A stretch of 64,000 bases of DNA. Origin: Bacteroidales bacterium (GTDB lineage: Bacteria > Bacteroidota > Bacteroidia > Bacteroidales > Marinilabiliaceae). How positions within the stretch are numbered: position 1 is the first letter of the stretch; every line of letters starts with the position of its first letter. The DNA is taken from NCBI GenBank assembly GCA_024401395.1, contig JAKSLD010000018.1, positions 16,569 through 80,568 on the forward strand, given 5' to 3'. The notes under the pieces were generated by a model. That model saw only the letters and a list, made by a program, of their open reading frames with translations. It did not search any database and was not told where the DNA came from. A program made the translations under genes and the position numbers. Below are positions 18,931 through 27,366 of the stretch, in pieces.

Positions 18931-18967
18931 CATTGCTATTTACAATACGTAATAAACTTAGCTGAAT

Positions 18968-20068
18968 ATGCATTTATTTCCAGCACTAGAGAAGGTTTAT
19001 ACCGAAGAACAACTATCGGCAAAAGACGCTCAGCGACTAGCCGAGTTCATCGCTTGGGGTCCAGTAGTATTTCAGACTGCCCGCATTATGATGAAGTACG
19101 GACTCTTGGATGCTATCCGTGATTCGAAAGAGGGTCTCACTCGTCAGGAACTGTGTAAGGTATCTGGGTTGTCAGATTATGCAGTCAAGTGCCTTACCGA
19201 GGCGTCTCTATGTATAGGAATCATTCTCGTAGATAAAGACACCGACCGTTTCATAATATCTAAGGCGGGTTGGTTCTTGCTCACCGACCAGGCTACACGT
19301 GCCAATTTCGACTTCAATCACGATGTCAATTATGAGGGCTGGTTCAAATTGGAGGAGTCTCTCGTCAATGGCAAACCGGAAGGGTTGAAGCATTTCGGAC
19401 CTTGGCCAACAATATATGAAGGGCTCTCTAGTCTCCCTCCTCAAGTACAGAAGAGCTGGTTCGGTTTTGACCATTTCTATTCCGATCATTCTTTTGATGA
19501 GGCTCTTAAGATCGTATTCGATGTCTATAAGCCTAAATCGTTGTTCGACGTAGGTGGTAATACTGGTCGTTGGGCGCTTAGGTGCGTGGAGTATAATCAG
19601 GATGTTAATGTTACCATACTCGACCTTCCTCAGCAGATAAAGATGATGGAGGAGCAGACTAAGGGTAAGGCTGGCTCTGAACGTATCCATGGTTATGGAA
19701 TAAATCTTTTGGATGAAAATCAGCATTTCCCTCTGGGAACTAATGTTGATGCCATCTGGATGAGTCAGTTCCTCGACTGTTTCAGTATGCCTGAGATTGT
19801 CAGCATCCTTCGTCGTGCCAAGGAGGCAATGTCTGCCGATACTCGTCTCTATATTATGGAGACATTATGGGACCGTCAGAAATATGAGACTGCAGCATTG
19901 TGCCTGACAATGACTAGTCTCTATTTTACTGCTCTGGCTAATGGTAATAGCAAGATGTATAATACCGAGGATCTTGAGCAGTGTATCAGCGAGGCAGGAT
20001 TGGCAATCGAGAAAATCCACGACTATTTGGGCCAGGGACATAGTATCGTAGTTTGTAAGCTCAAGTAG
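18968..20068 (+). CDS. SAM-dependent methyltransferase (first gene of polyene operon)
   Basis: A 366-residue methyltransferase. Residues about 25-105 form a winged-helix dimerisation domain (LDAIRDSKEGLTRQELCKVS), as in O-methyltransferases of the Methyltransf_2 type. The SAM-binding motif is SLFDVGGNTGRWAL (191-204) with the acidic loop VTILDLPQQ. The usual catalytic His after motif IV (HxxHD type) is not present; the region reads WMSQFLDCFS. In aryl-polyene and flexirubin clusters a methyltransferase modifies the aromatic head; loss of the His would suit a C- rather than O-methylation, but this is inference. It is spaced 2 nt from the next gene. Confidence 0.82.
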   Translation: MHLFPALEKVYTEEQLSAKDAQRLAEFIAWGPVVFQTARIMMKYGLLDAIRDSKEGLTRQELCKVSGLSDYAVKCLTEASLCIGIILVDKDTDRFIISKAGWFLLTDQATRANFDFNHDVNYEGWFKLEESLVNGKPEGLKHFGPWPTIYEGLSSLPPQVQKSWFGFDHFYSDHSFDEALKIVFDVYKPKSLFDVGGNTGRWALRCVEYNQDVNVTILDLPQQIKMMEEQTKGKAGSERIHGYGINLLDENQHFPLGTNVDAIWMSQFLDCFSMPEIVSILRRAKEAMSADTRLYIMETLWDRQKYETAALCLTMTSLYFTALANGNSKMYNTEDLEQCISEAGLAIEKIHDYLGQGHSIVVCKLK

Positions 20069-20070
20069 AA

Positions 20071-20961
20071 GTGGCAGAATCCGAAAATAGTAAGTGGGCT
20101 GGAACCACATTCGGTACTTCTTGGATGCATTGCGTTCTCATAAAGATGCTCCGTTGGGTTGATGTGCGTGTACTATATGCTTTCGTGGCAGTCTTCGTTG
20201 TCCCCGTTACATTGATTGTCAGCCCGGGAGCAAGGGTGATTTACCATTATTTCCGTCGCATTTGGCATCAGTCGGTTTTGCACGCTGCCTGGTCTACATA
20301 CAGAAATCATTATGTCTTTAGTCAGGTTATCATTGACAGATTTGCTATTTGGGCTGGGAAGAAATATAATATAATAACTGAAGGTCATGAGATTTACCAG
20401 AAGCTGGCTTCTCAGTCGGATGGTTTCGTGCAGATGAGCGCTCATGTGGGTAATTATGAGGTGGCAGGATACCATTTCAAGGCTGGTAAGACGCTTAATG
20501 CCCTAGTATATGCAGGGGAGAAAGCTACGGTAATGACAAATCGGGATAAGATGTTCGCCGAAATGAACATAAGAATGATAGCCACTAGCAATGATATGTC
20601 TCACGTATTTGCTCTGGATAATGCACTGACAAGTGGCGAGATTGTCTCTATGCCTGCCGACCGTATGTTTGGTTCTGCCAAGTGCGTTATTAAGGAGTTT
20701 CTCGGTAAGGAGGCTAAATTTCCTCTGGGTCCGTTTAATATCGCAACGATGCGTGGCTATAGCGTAATCGCTATCAATGTATTTAAGACTAAGTGGAACG
20801 CTTTTAAGATATATGTGACAGAGTTGCCGTATGATAAGGATGCTTCTCGTCGTGAGCAAGTAGCGCAACTTTCAGAGGCTTATGTGCGCGAATTGGAGAA
20901 GAGGGTGAAGCAATACCCTTATCAGTGGTTTAATTTCTTCGAGTTTTGGGAGGATAGGTAG
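20071..20961 (+). CDS. LpxL/HtrB-like acyltransferase
   Basis: A 296-residue inner-membrane acyltransferase of the lipid A late-acyltransferase family. A hydrophobic anchor spans about 33-50, and the catalytic HX4E is HVGNYE (His125, Glu130). The start is GTG, 2 nt after the previous stop; an internal ATG (residue 19) is an alternative. In polyene clusters such enzymes are thought to attach the polyene chain to a lipid. Tight packing with both neighbours means cotranscription. It is probably not the housekeeping lipid A enzyme, given its operon. Confidence 0.82.
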   Translation: MAESENSKWAGTTFGTSWMHCVLIKMLRWVDVRVLYAFVAVFVVPVTLIVSPGARVIYHYFRRIWHQSVLHAAWSTYRNHYVFSQVIIDRFAIWAGKKYNIITEGHEIYQKLASQSDGFVQMSAHVGNYEVAGYHFKAGKTLNALVYAGEKATVMTNRDKMFAEMNIRMIATSNDMSHVFALDNALTSGEIVSMPADRMFGSAKCVIKEFLGKEAKFPLGPFNIATMRGYSVIAINVFKTKWNAFKIYVTELPYDKDASRREQVAQLSEAYVRELEKRVKQYPYQWFNFFEFWEDR

Positions 20962-20963
20962 TT

Positions 20964-21416
20964 ATGGATATGATGTGCCCTACTGAGCAATTTTTGCGTG
21001 ATATTGATATCCATGATATCCTTCCGCAGCGAGAACCGTTCATTTTGGTGGACAAACTGACCTATATCGATGATACTTCTACTCGAACTGAGGTTACTAT
21101 TGCAGATAATTGTATATTTGTAAGTGATGGTACCTATATTTCCGAGGGACTGATAGAGATAGTAGCACAGACTTGCGCCGCACGTATCGGTTATATCAGT
21201 AAATATGTCCTTCATAAGGGGGTGAGTATAGGGTATATCGGAGCTATTAGAGCATTGGAACAAAACTATATCCCTAAAGTAGGCGATAATTTGATTTGCT
21301 CCATAGATATAGTAGACCAGGTGTTCAATATGTCACGAGCTAAGGCGGTGATCTATTGCGGAACACAAGTAGTGTTGACTACTGAAATTAAGATTGTAGA
21401 AAAGTCGGAGAGCTGA
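20964..21416 (+). CDS. hot-dog fold dehydratase-like protein lacking the catalytic His (ApeP/ApeI-like)
   Basis: A 150-residue FabZ-like protein. DIHDILPQREPFILVDKL (residues 15-32) matches the FabZ N-terminal signature LLPHRxPFLLVDR. The block that holds the active site reads CIFVSDGTYISEGLIEIVAQ: the Glu of the EAxAQ helix is present (Glu65), but ungapped alignment puts Ile51 where FabZ has its catalytic His, and the HFPxxPxxPG motif is gone. Alone it should be inactive as a homodimer. A complementary protein, with His but no Glu, is encoded at 45391. It presumably dehydrates the growing polyene. Spacing to both neighbours is 2 nt. Confidence 0.8.
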   Translation: MDMMCPTEQFLRDIDIHDILPQREPFILVDKLTYIDDTSTRTEVTIADNCIFVSDGTYISEGLIEIVAQTCAARIGYISKYVLHKGVSIGYIGAIRALEQNYIPKVGDNLICSIDIVDQVFNMSRAKAVIYCGTQVVLTTEIKIVEKSES

Positions 21417-21418
21417 AG

Positions 21419-23158
21419 ATGATATCAGTTATATCTCACAATATCATATCTCCAATTGGAGATACCTCTTTGCAGAATTATTCGGCAGTCAAGGCTGGTA
21501 ATTCGGCATTGTCACGCTATGAAGGCAAATGGCAACTTCCAGAGCCTTTCTTCGCCTCTCTTTTTACCGACCAACAGAATAGGGCTATCCAACTCGATGG
21601 TAAGACTCGCTTTGAGTCTTTGGTAATAGCGTCTATCTCAAAGGCTTTAGAAAATGTGTCGGTTGATGTCCATAGCCCTAGGTCGATTCTTATCTTGAGT
21701 ACGACTAAGGGTAATGTTGAGCTTCTTGCTGACTCTTCTCATTTCAATAACCCTGAAAAAGAACTTCCTGGCTCTGCCGCAAATACCATAGCATCTCATT
21801 TTGGGTTCTCTACAAAACCTATTGTAGTATGTAATGCTTGCATATCTGGTGTCTCGGCATTGGTCTTGGCACGAAGATTGCTGGAGTCTAAGCTGTATGA
21901 TAATGCTGTAGTATGTGGCGCGGATGTCCAGAGCGCTTTCATCGTCTCTGGCTTTCAGTCGTTCAAAGCTTTGTCTCCCGATAATTGCCGTCCGTTCGAT
22001 GAGTCTCGTGTCGGTCTGAATCTAGGAGAGGCTGCCGCAACAATAGTATTGACACGTCAGACTGAAGTGCATGATAATCAGTGGTATATAATTTCTGGTG
22101 GCGTCCGTAATGATGCTAACCATATAAGCGGACCTTCACGTACGGGTGAGGGTAGCTATCGTGCACTTCTTACTTTGGGTGCTCCAGAGGAGGAGCTGGC
22201 GTTTATCAATGCTCATGGTACCGCTACATTATATAATGACGAGATGGAGTCCATTGCTCTCGACCGCGCAGGTTACCATAGTGTAACTATTAATGCTCTC
22301 AAGGGCTACTATGGTCACACTATGGGGGCTGCAGGTATCCTCGAAACCATCATTTCTATGTGTGCAGTGGACGATAATACTGTAATCGCGACTAGAGGCT
22401 ATGAGAAAAAGGGTGTCAGTGGTAATATATCTGTGAGTAATATTAATGCTCCTACTGATAATCAGTCGTTTATAAAGCTTCTCTCGGGTTTCGGAGGGTG
22501 TAATGCGGCTCTGTGGGTAGGTCGAGGAGCTGACTACGCAAATAAAAAAACTGCGAGCAACCTTAATGCTCCCTTAATGCAGCAAGGATGCAGCAAGGGG
22601 TCAGTGACTCATCGCGTATCTATTACTCCAGAGGGAGTAACTTTGGATGGAGTGGTTCTTTCAACGGAACAGAAGGGTAAGGCTCTCCTTACGGAGTTGT
22701 ATAAGGCTAATGTGGGCGATTATCCGAAATTCTACAAGATGGATGTGATGACTCGCCTCGGCTTTATGGCTTCTGAGTTGTTGCTTAAGGCCGAGGGTAA
22801 GGAGAGGTTCACTCCTTGTGAGAATCGTGCAGTAATTTTGTTCAACAGGACTTCTTCTCTAATCGCTGACAAGGCACATCAGGAATCTATCAATGACCCT
22901 GCCGCTTTCTTCCCTTCTCCATCGGTATTCGTCTATACTTTGCCGAATATCATAACCGGTGAGATAGCAATACGTAATAAGTATTATGGTGAGACATCGT
23001 TCTATATCTTGGAGCAGTATGACGAAACCGTAATCAATCAGGTCCTTGAGGCTTCTTTCCTCGATACCCATACCACAAGTATCATCGCTGGTTGGGTAGA
23101 TTGCGAGAGTGAGGAGCTCTTCAACGCACAGATGTATATAGTTGAAAAAGAATATTAA
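21419..23158 (+). CDS. beta-ketoacyl synthase fused to a chain-length-factor-like domain (KS1)
   Basis: A 579-residue protein. Residues 1-375 are a KAS II-type ketosynthase with the full triad: Cys141 (VVCNACISG), His266 (INAHGTATLYNDE) and His300 (GYYGHTMGAAG), plus Lys295. Residues about 400-579 form a second thiolase-like half domain (FYKMDVMTRLGFMASELLL, then FPSPSVFVYTLPNIITGEIA) without Cys or His triad, resembling the beta-ketoacyl synthase chain length factor proteins (PF13723 type) that are usually separate polypeptides in aryl-polyene clusters. It elongates or starts the polyene on ACP. The fusion is the odd feature. Confidence 0.85.
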   Translation: MISVISHNIISPIGDTSLQNYSAVKAGNSALSRYEGKWQLPEPFFASLFTDQQNRAIQLDGKTRFESLVIASISKALENVSVDVHSPRSILILSTTKGNVELLADSSHFNNPEKELPGSAANTIASHFGFSTKPIVVCNACISGVSALVLARRLLESKLYDNAVVCGADVQSAFIVSGFQSFKALSPDNCRPFDESRVGLNLGEAAATIVLTRQTEVHDNQWYIISGGVRNDANHISGPSRTGEGSYRALLTLGAPEEELAFINAHGTATLYNDEMESIALDRAGYHSVTINALKGYYGHTMGAAGILETIISMCAVDDNTVIATRGYEKKGVSGNISVSNINAPTDNQSFIKLLSGFGGCNAALWVGRGADYANKKTASNLNAPLMQQGCSKGSVTHRVSITPEGVTLDGVVLSTEQKGKALLTELYKANVGDYPKFYKMDVMTRLGFMASELLLKAEGKERFTPCENRAVILFNRTSSLIADKAHQESINDPAAFFPSPSVFVYTLPNIITGEIAIRNKYYGETSFYILEQYDETVINQVLEASFLDTHTTSIIAGWVDCESEELFNAQMYIVEKEY

Positions 23159-23175
23159 CATTAAAATAGTAATAT

Positions 23176-23436
23176 ATGGCAACTGCAGAGTTGATTAATG
23201 AAGTAAAAGAGCACATCATTGATGTCCTCCACCTTGAAGATATAACACCAGCTGATATCGAGAATGATGCACCTCTCTTTGGTGACGGCCTGGGGCTTGA
23301 TTCTATTGATGCTCTCGAACTCATCGTTATGCTTGAAAAGCAGTATGGTATCCGTATAGCTAATCCTGCCGATGGCAAGGATGTTTTCAAGAGCGTGACA
23401 TCAATAGCTGAGTTCGTCGCTTCTCATAAAGCATAA
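23176..23436 (+). CDS. acyl carrier protein
   Basis: An 86-residue ACP with the phosphopantetheine attachment Ser43 in GLGLDSIDALELIV. It carries the growing chain between the two ketosynthases encoded on either side (gaps of 17 and 9 nt). It is the only carrier protein in the operon, whereas proteobacterial aryl-polyene clusters usually have two. It is separate from the housekeeping ACP, which is not in this window. The phosphopantetheinyl transferase must come from elsewhere. Confidence 0.93.
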   Translation: MATAELINEVKEHIIDVLHLEDITPADIENDAPLFGDGLGLDSIDALELIVMLEKQYGIRIANPADGKDVFKSVTSIAEFVASHKA

Positions 23437-23445
23437 TCTTTCGCT

Positions 23446-25212
23446 ATGAACCAATCAATTGTCATAACGGGTTCTGGTATAGTTACGGCTATAGGCAACG
23501 ACAAGGAGAGTGTCTATCAATCTCTTCTTCAGCGTAAGTCGGGTGTTGCTCTGCCTGCTATTCTCCAGACTAACCATAAGGATATTCCTGTGGGGGAGGT
23601 CAAACTGACTAATGACGAGATGAAGTCTCTCTTGTCTGTCGATGATCCCTATATCAATCGTACGACCCTTATGGGTATGATGGCAGTTGATCAGGCTATA
23701 GCAGAGGCTCGCTTGGTGGGTACCTCAAAGGATAAGTATCGTGTATTCTTGGTGAATGGAACTACCGTAGGCGGTATGGACATTACTGAGACTTATTTTT
23801 CTTCTATGCTCTCTAGTGAGGAGCACATGAAGTGTATGCTCACTCACGATTGTGGTAACTCAACACGTGTTCTCGCAGAGCGATATGATTTTATCCAGGA
23901 TTACACTACCGTATCTACAGCTTGTTCCTCAGCGGCCAATGCCCTGATGCTTGGCGCTAATCTTATTAAATCGGGACAGGCTGATATCGTCATAGCAGGT
24001 GGTACGGAGTCTCTATCTAAGTTCCACCTCAATGGCTTCAACTCTCTTATGATTCTTGACAAGGGGCAGTGTCGTCCTTTTGATGATACTCGTGCAGGAT
24101 TGAATCTTGGAGAAGGTGCCGGGTTCGTTATCCTCGAGTCTGCTGAGTTGGCAAAAAAACGAGGTGCAGATATTCAGGCGTATCTTACAGGTTATGGTAA
24201 TGCTTGTGATGCCTACCACCAGACGGCTTCTAGCCCTGACGGAGAAGGGGCTTACCTCGCTATGTCGCAGGCTCTCTCTATGTCGGGCTTGAAATCTGAG
24301 GATATTGACTACATAAATGCCCATGGTACAGGTACGCCGAATAATGATGAAAGTGAAAGCGCTGCCATATTCCGTGTCTTTGGCGATGAGGTGCCGGCAA
24401 TATCTAGTACAAAATCTTTTACCGGACATACGACTAGTGCTTCTGGTGGTATCGAAGCGGTTATTTGTCTGTTGGCATTGCAGCATAATTTTCTCCCTGC
24501 AAATATAGGATGGTCTAATCAGATGACTAATGGTATTACCCCGACTTTGGGTGAGGAGAATCATGAGGTGAATAATGTCATGTGCAACTCTTTCGGCTTC
24601 GGTGGTAATGATTCTTCTTTTATCCTCTCAAAGTGTGAGACCGCACAGACTCCTATGGTATTTGCCGATGGCGAAATAAAGGTCGTAAGTCGTGTTGAGA
24701 TAGAGGATGTGGCCGAGCTCGCACGTATCAAGGAGTATCTGAAGCCAATGGAGGTCCGTCGAATGGGTCCTCTAATGCGTTCGACATTACTTTCTTCTCT
24801 GGATGCCCTCAAGCAGGCTGGAATAGAATGCCCAGATGCAATTATTACCGGTACTACTCTTGGGTGTATAGATAATAGTGAGAAATTATTGCGAGAGATG
24901 ACTTCTACTGATGAGGCATCTACTAGCCCGACTCTCTTTATGCAGAGTACGCACAATACTATAGGTAGTGCTATTGCAATTAACCTGGGGTGCCACGGCT
25001 ATAATACTACTTACACTCAGGCAGAGGACTCGCTTGATTGGTGTATCAAGGATGCCGAGTTGTTGCTGAGAAGTGGTCAGGCTAAGAGTGTATTAGTGGG
25101 CTGTCATGACGAGAATACAGAATGGTATGGTTGGGTGCAGAGAGCTATTGGCAGAGATGTGATTCCTAATATACATTCTGTAGCAATGGTACTAACTCTC
25201 ATAGATAAGTAG
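23446..25212 (+). CDS. beta-ketoacyl synthase fused to a Ketoacyl-synt_2 domain (KS2)
   Basis: A 588-residue protein with the same plan as KS1. The KAS domain has Cys160 (VSTACSSAANAL), His293 (INAHGTGTPNNDE), Lys323 and His328 (KSFTGHTTSASGG). From about residue 410 a second domain follows (RRMGPLMRSTLLSSLDAL, then FMQSTHNTIGSAIAINLG), matching the chain-length-factor family PF13723 and lacking a Cys nucleophile. In aryl-polyene synthesis ApeO (KS) works with a separate CLF, ApeC; here both partners seem joined in one chain. KS1 and KS2 probably divide starter and extension steps. Confidence 0.87.
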   Translation: MNQSIVITGSGIVTAIGNDKESVYQSLLQRKSGVALPAILQTNHKDIPVGEVKLTNDEMKSLLSVDDPYINRTTLMGMMAVDQAIAEARLVGTSKDKYRVFLVNGTTVGGMDITETYFSSMLSSEEHMKCMLTHDCGNSTRVLAERYDFIQDYTTVSTACSSAANALMLGANLIKSGQADIVIAGGTESLSKFHLNGFNSLMILDKGQCRPFDDTRAGLNLGEGAGFVILESAELAKKRGADIQAYLTGYGNACDAYHQTASSPDGEGAYLAMSQALSMSGLKSEDIDYINAHGTGTPNNDESESAAIFRVFGDEVPAISSTKSFTGHTTSASGGIEAVICLLALQHNFLPANIGWSNQMTNGITPTLGEENHEVNNVMCNSFGFGGNDSSFILSKCETAQTPMVFADGEIKVVSRVEIEDVAELARIKEYLKPMEVRRMGPLMRSTLLSSLDALKQAGIECPDAIITGTTLGCIDNSEKLLREMTSTDEASTSPTLFMQSTHNTIGSAIAINLGCHGYNTTYTQAEDSLDWCIKDAELLLRSGQAKSVLVGCHDENTEWYGWVQRAIGRDVIPNIHSVAMVLTLIDK

Positions 25213-25214
25213 TA

Positions 25215-25838
25215 ATGGGTAGGTTGGTAGCTATATTGATAAGTGCCTTGGCATTCTCGCAATGTCTTTTTGCTCAGGATATGACTGAACAACAGATAAA
25301 GGATGAGGTGTATAAAGTCGTAACAGGGATTCAGTCTATTCAATGTGACTTTACTCAGACTAAAACGGTGAAGATGCTGGCAGCCAAGTCTGTGTCTACA
25401 GGTAGAATGGCATATCAGCACGATAAGAAACTTCGTTGGGAGTATATAACCCCATTTGAGCATAGGTTTATTCTCAATGAGACTAATGTTCTTATTTTGG
25501 ATAAGGATAAGAAAGAGGTTGTCGATGTAGAGAAGAGTCGCATATTCAAGGAAGTATCCAAAATGATAAAGGGTGATGTAGTCGGACAGAGTTTCAAAGA
25601 TGGGAAGACTTTCGACGTTGCTTGTTCTGTCGTTGAAAATGAGTATGTTGCAGTGCTGACTACCAAGAAAAGCCAACTGAAGAAGATGTTTTCTGGGCTG
25701 ACCTTGCATATTGATAAGAATAGATCTGTTCTGACACAGATAGAGCTGGTCGGTGCAAAAGGCGACAAGACGGTACTCTCTTTTCAGAACATAGAGGTAA
25801 ATAAACCAATAAATGATGCTCTATTTACTATTAACTAA
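25215..25838 (+). CDS. LolA-like outer-membrane lipid/lipoprotein carrier
   Basis: A 207-residue periplasmic protein with signal peptide MGRLVAILISALAFSQCLFA. The motif IQSIQCDFTQTKTV and GRMAYQHDKKLRWEYITPF are diagnostic of LolA/LolA-like domains, which hold a hydrophobic ligand in a beta half-barrel. LolA paralogues are a constant part of aryl-polyene clusters and are thought to carry the finished lipid from the MMPL exporter to the outer membrane. It lies 2 nt after KS2 and 19 nt before the GT-AT fusion. Confidence 0.87.
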   Translation: MGRLVAILISALAFSQCLFAQDMTEQQIKDEVYKVVTGIQSIQCDFTQTKTVKMLAAKSVSTGRMAYQHDKKLRWEYITPFEHRFILNETNVLILDKDKKEVVDVEKSRIFKEVSKMIKGDVVGQSFKDGKTFDVACSVVENEYVAVLTTKKSQLKKMFSGLTLHIDKNRSVLTQIELVGAKGDKTVLSFQNIEVNKPINDALFTIN

Positions 25839-25857
25839 TCATCAATAATTGTAATAA

Positions 25858-27366
25858 ATGAATGAGATTTCTCTAGATAAAGTCAAACAGTCGCTGCACG
25901 ACAGAGGGATATGCGTAATTATTCCGACGTACAATAATGCCCAGACTATAAAGCAGGTCGTAGAAGATACGCTGCAGTATTGTCGGGATGTCATTGTCGT
26001 GTGTGACGGCTGTACAGATGGGACACTAGAGATTGTGAAGGAAATATCGGGAATAACGCTAGTTGATTATGTTAAGAACCAAGGTAAGGGCTATGCGTTG
26101 AAGAAGGGCTTCAAGACAGCGCTTGCTATGGGTTTCTCCTATGCAATAACACTTGATTCTGACGGACAGCATTATCCCTCTAATATTCCTGATTTTCTCG
26201 AAGCGAATAAGAAATATCCTGGGAAACTGATAGTTGGACAACGTAACCTAGATGGCGTAGTACGAACAAAAGGAAGTAGCTTTGCAAATAAGTTCAGTAA
26301 TTTCTGGTTCTTCGTACAGACTGGGTGCAATTTAAAGGATACCCAGACAGGATATAGGTTGTATCCGCTCAAGAAATTATGTGGGTTGTCAATTCTGACT
26401 TGTCGCTACGAGGCAGAATTGGAGTTGATGGTCTTTGCTTCTTGGAATGGTGTGCAGATAGAGTCTATTCCGATAGATGTATATTATCCAAAACCGGAAG
26501 ATAGAGTCTCTCATTTCAGACCTATTGCTGATTTTGCAAGAATATCTGTTCTCAATACTGTACTTTGTGTAGGGGCGTTGTTATTCGGATTGCCAGCTAA
26601 GATATTCCGTTTCTGTATGAAATGGGGACGTACAATCTATTCCTTACTGTTTTTCATAATAACATCAGTCTTCCTTATCACGCCAATGCTTTGGTTTTAT
26701 ATGAAGATTGGCAAGATAACTGAAAAGAAAAAAGAGAACCTGCATAAACTGATATACCATTATTCTCGTTTTGTAATGATACATCATGGTATTCCGGGAG
26801 CAACATTTTCTACAAATCTTCCACTACATAAGGCAGATTTGAGTCAGCCGTCAGTAATTATCTGCAACCACCAGTCGCATCTCGACCTGATGTGTCTCTT
26901 AGCGCTCTCGCCTAAGATTGTATTTCTTACGAACGATTGGGTATGGAACAGTCCGTTTTATGGTTTCATTATTAGGAATGCAGAATATTTGCCGGTAAAA
27001 GATGGACTGGATGCCATAATGGAGCAGTTGCAGTCGCTAGTTGATAGAGGATATAGTATAGCAGTGTTCCCAGAGGGTACCCGCTCCGAGGAGTGTAAGA
27101 TAGGTGTATTCCATAAGGGGGCGTGCCATATAGCAGATGCTTTTGGGCTAGATATTCTGCCTATGCTACTATATGGTCCTGGCAAGGTACTTAAGAAACA
27201 TACACGACATTTGGAGAAGTATCCACTCCATGTGGAGGTGTATGACAAGATAAGTCAGACAGAATTACAAAAGATAGGTGATATAAAAAACCAGACGAAA
27301 TATTTACGTCGATTGTCTATGGCACGCTACGAGCAATTGTGTGACAAGATGGATCAGGACGTATGA
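25858..27366 (+). CDS. glycosyltransferase family 2 - acyltransferase (PlsC) fusion
   Basis: A 502-residue bifunctional membrane protein. Residues 17-225 are a GT2 domain (VIIPTYNNAQTIKQVV; metal site DSD at 100-102). Two membrane segments follow (about 228-245 and 260-283). Residues 320-490 are a PlsC acyltransferase with HX4D in NHQSHLD (His338, Asp343) and FPEGTRS (404-410). GT-AT fusions of this order are typical of aryl-polyene clusters (ApeJ-like) and probably build the lipid anchor. The stop overlaps the next start by 4 nt (ATGA), a sign of translational coupling. Confidence 0.88.
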   Translation: MNEISLDKVKQSLHDRGICVIIPTYNNAQTIKQVVEDTLQYCRDVIVVCDGCTDGTLEIVKEISGITLVDYVKNQGKGYALKKGFKTALAMGFSYAITLDSDGQHYPSNIPDFLEANKKYPGKLIVGQRNLDGVVRTKGSSFANKFSNFWFFVQTGCNLKDTQTGYRLYPLKKLCGLSILTCRYEAELELMVFASWNGVQIESIPIDVYYPKPEDRVSHFRPIADFARISVLNTVLCVGALLFGLPAKIFRFCMKWGRTIYSLLFFIITSVFLITPMLWFYMKIGKITEKKKENLHKLIYHYSRFVMIHHGIPGATFSTNLPLHKADLSQPSVIICNHQSHLDLMCLLALSPKIVFLTNDWVWNSPFYGFIIRNAEYLPVKDGLDAIMEQLQSLVDRGYSIAVFPEGTRSEECKIGVFHKGACHIADAFGLDILPMLLYGPGKVLKKHTRHLEKYPLHVEVYDKISQTELQKIGDIKNQTKYLRRLSMARYEQLCDKMDQDV

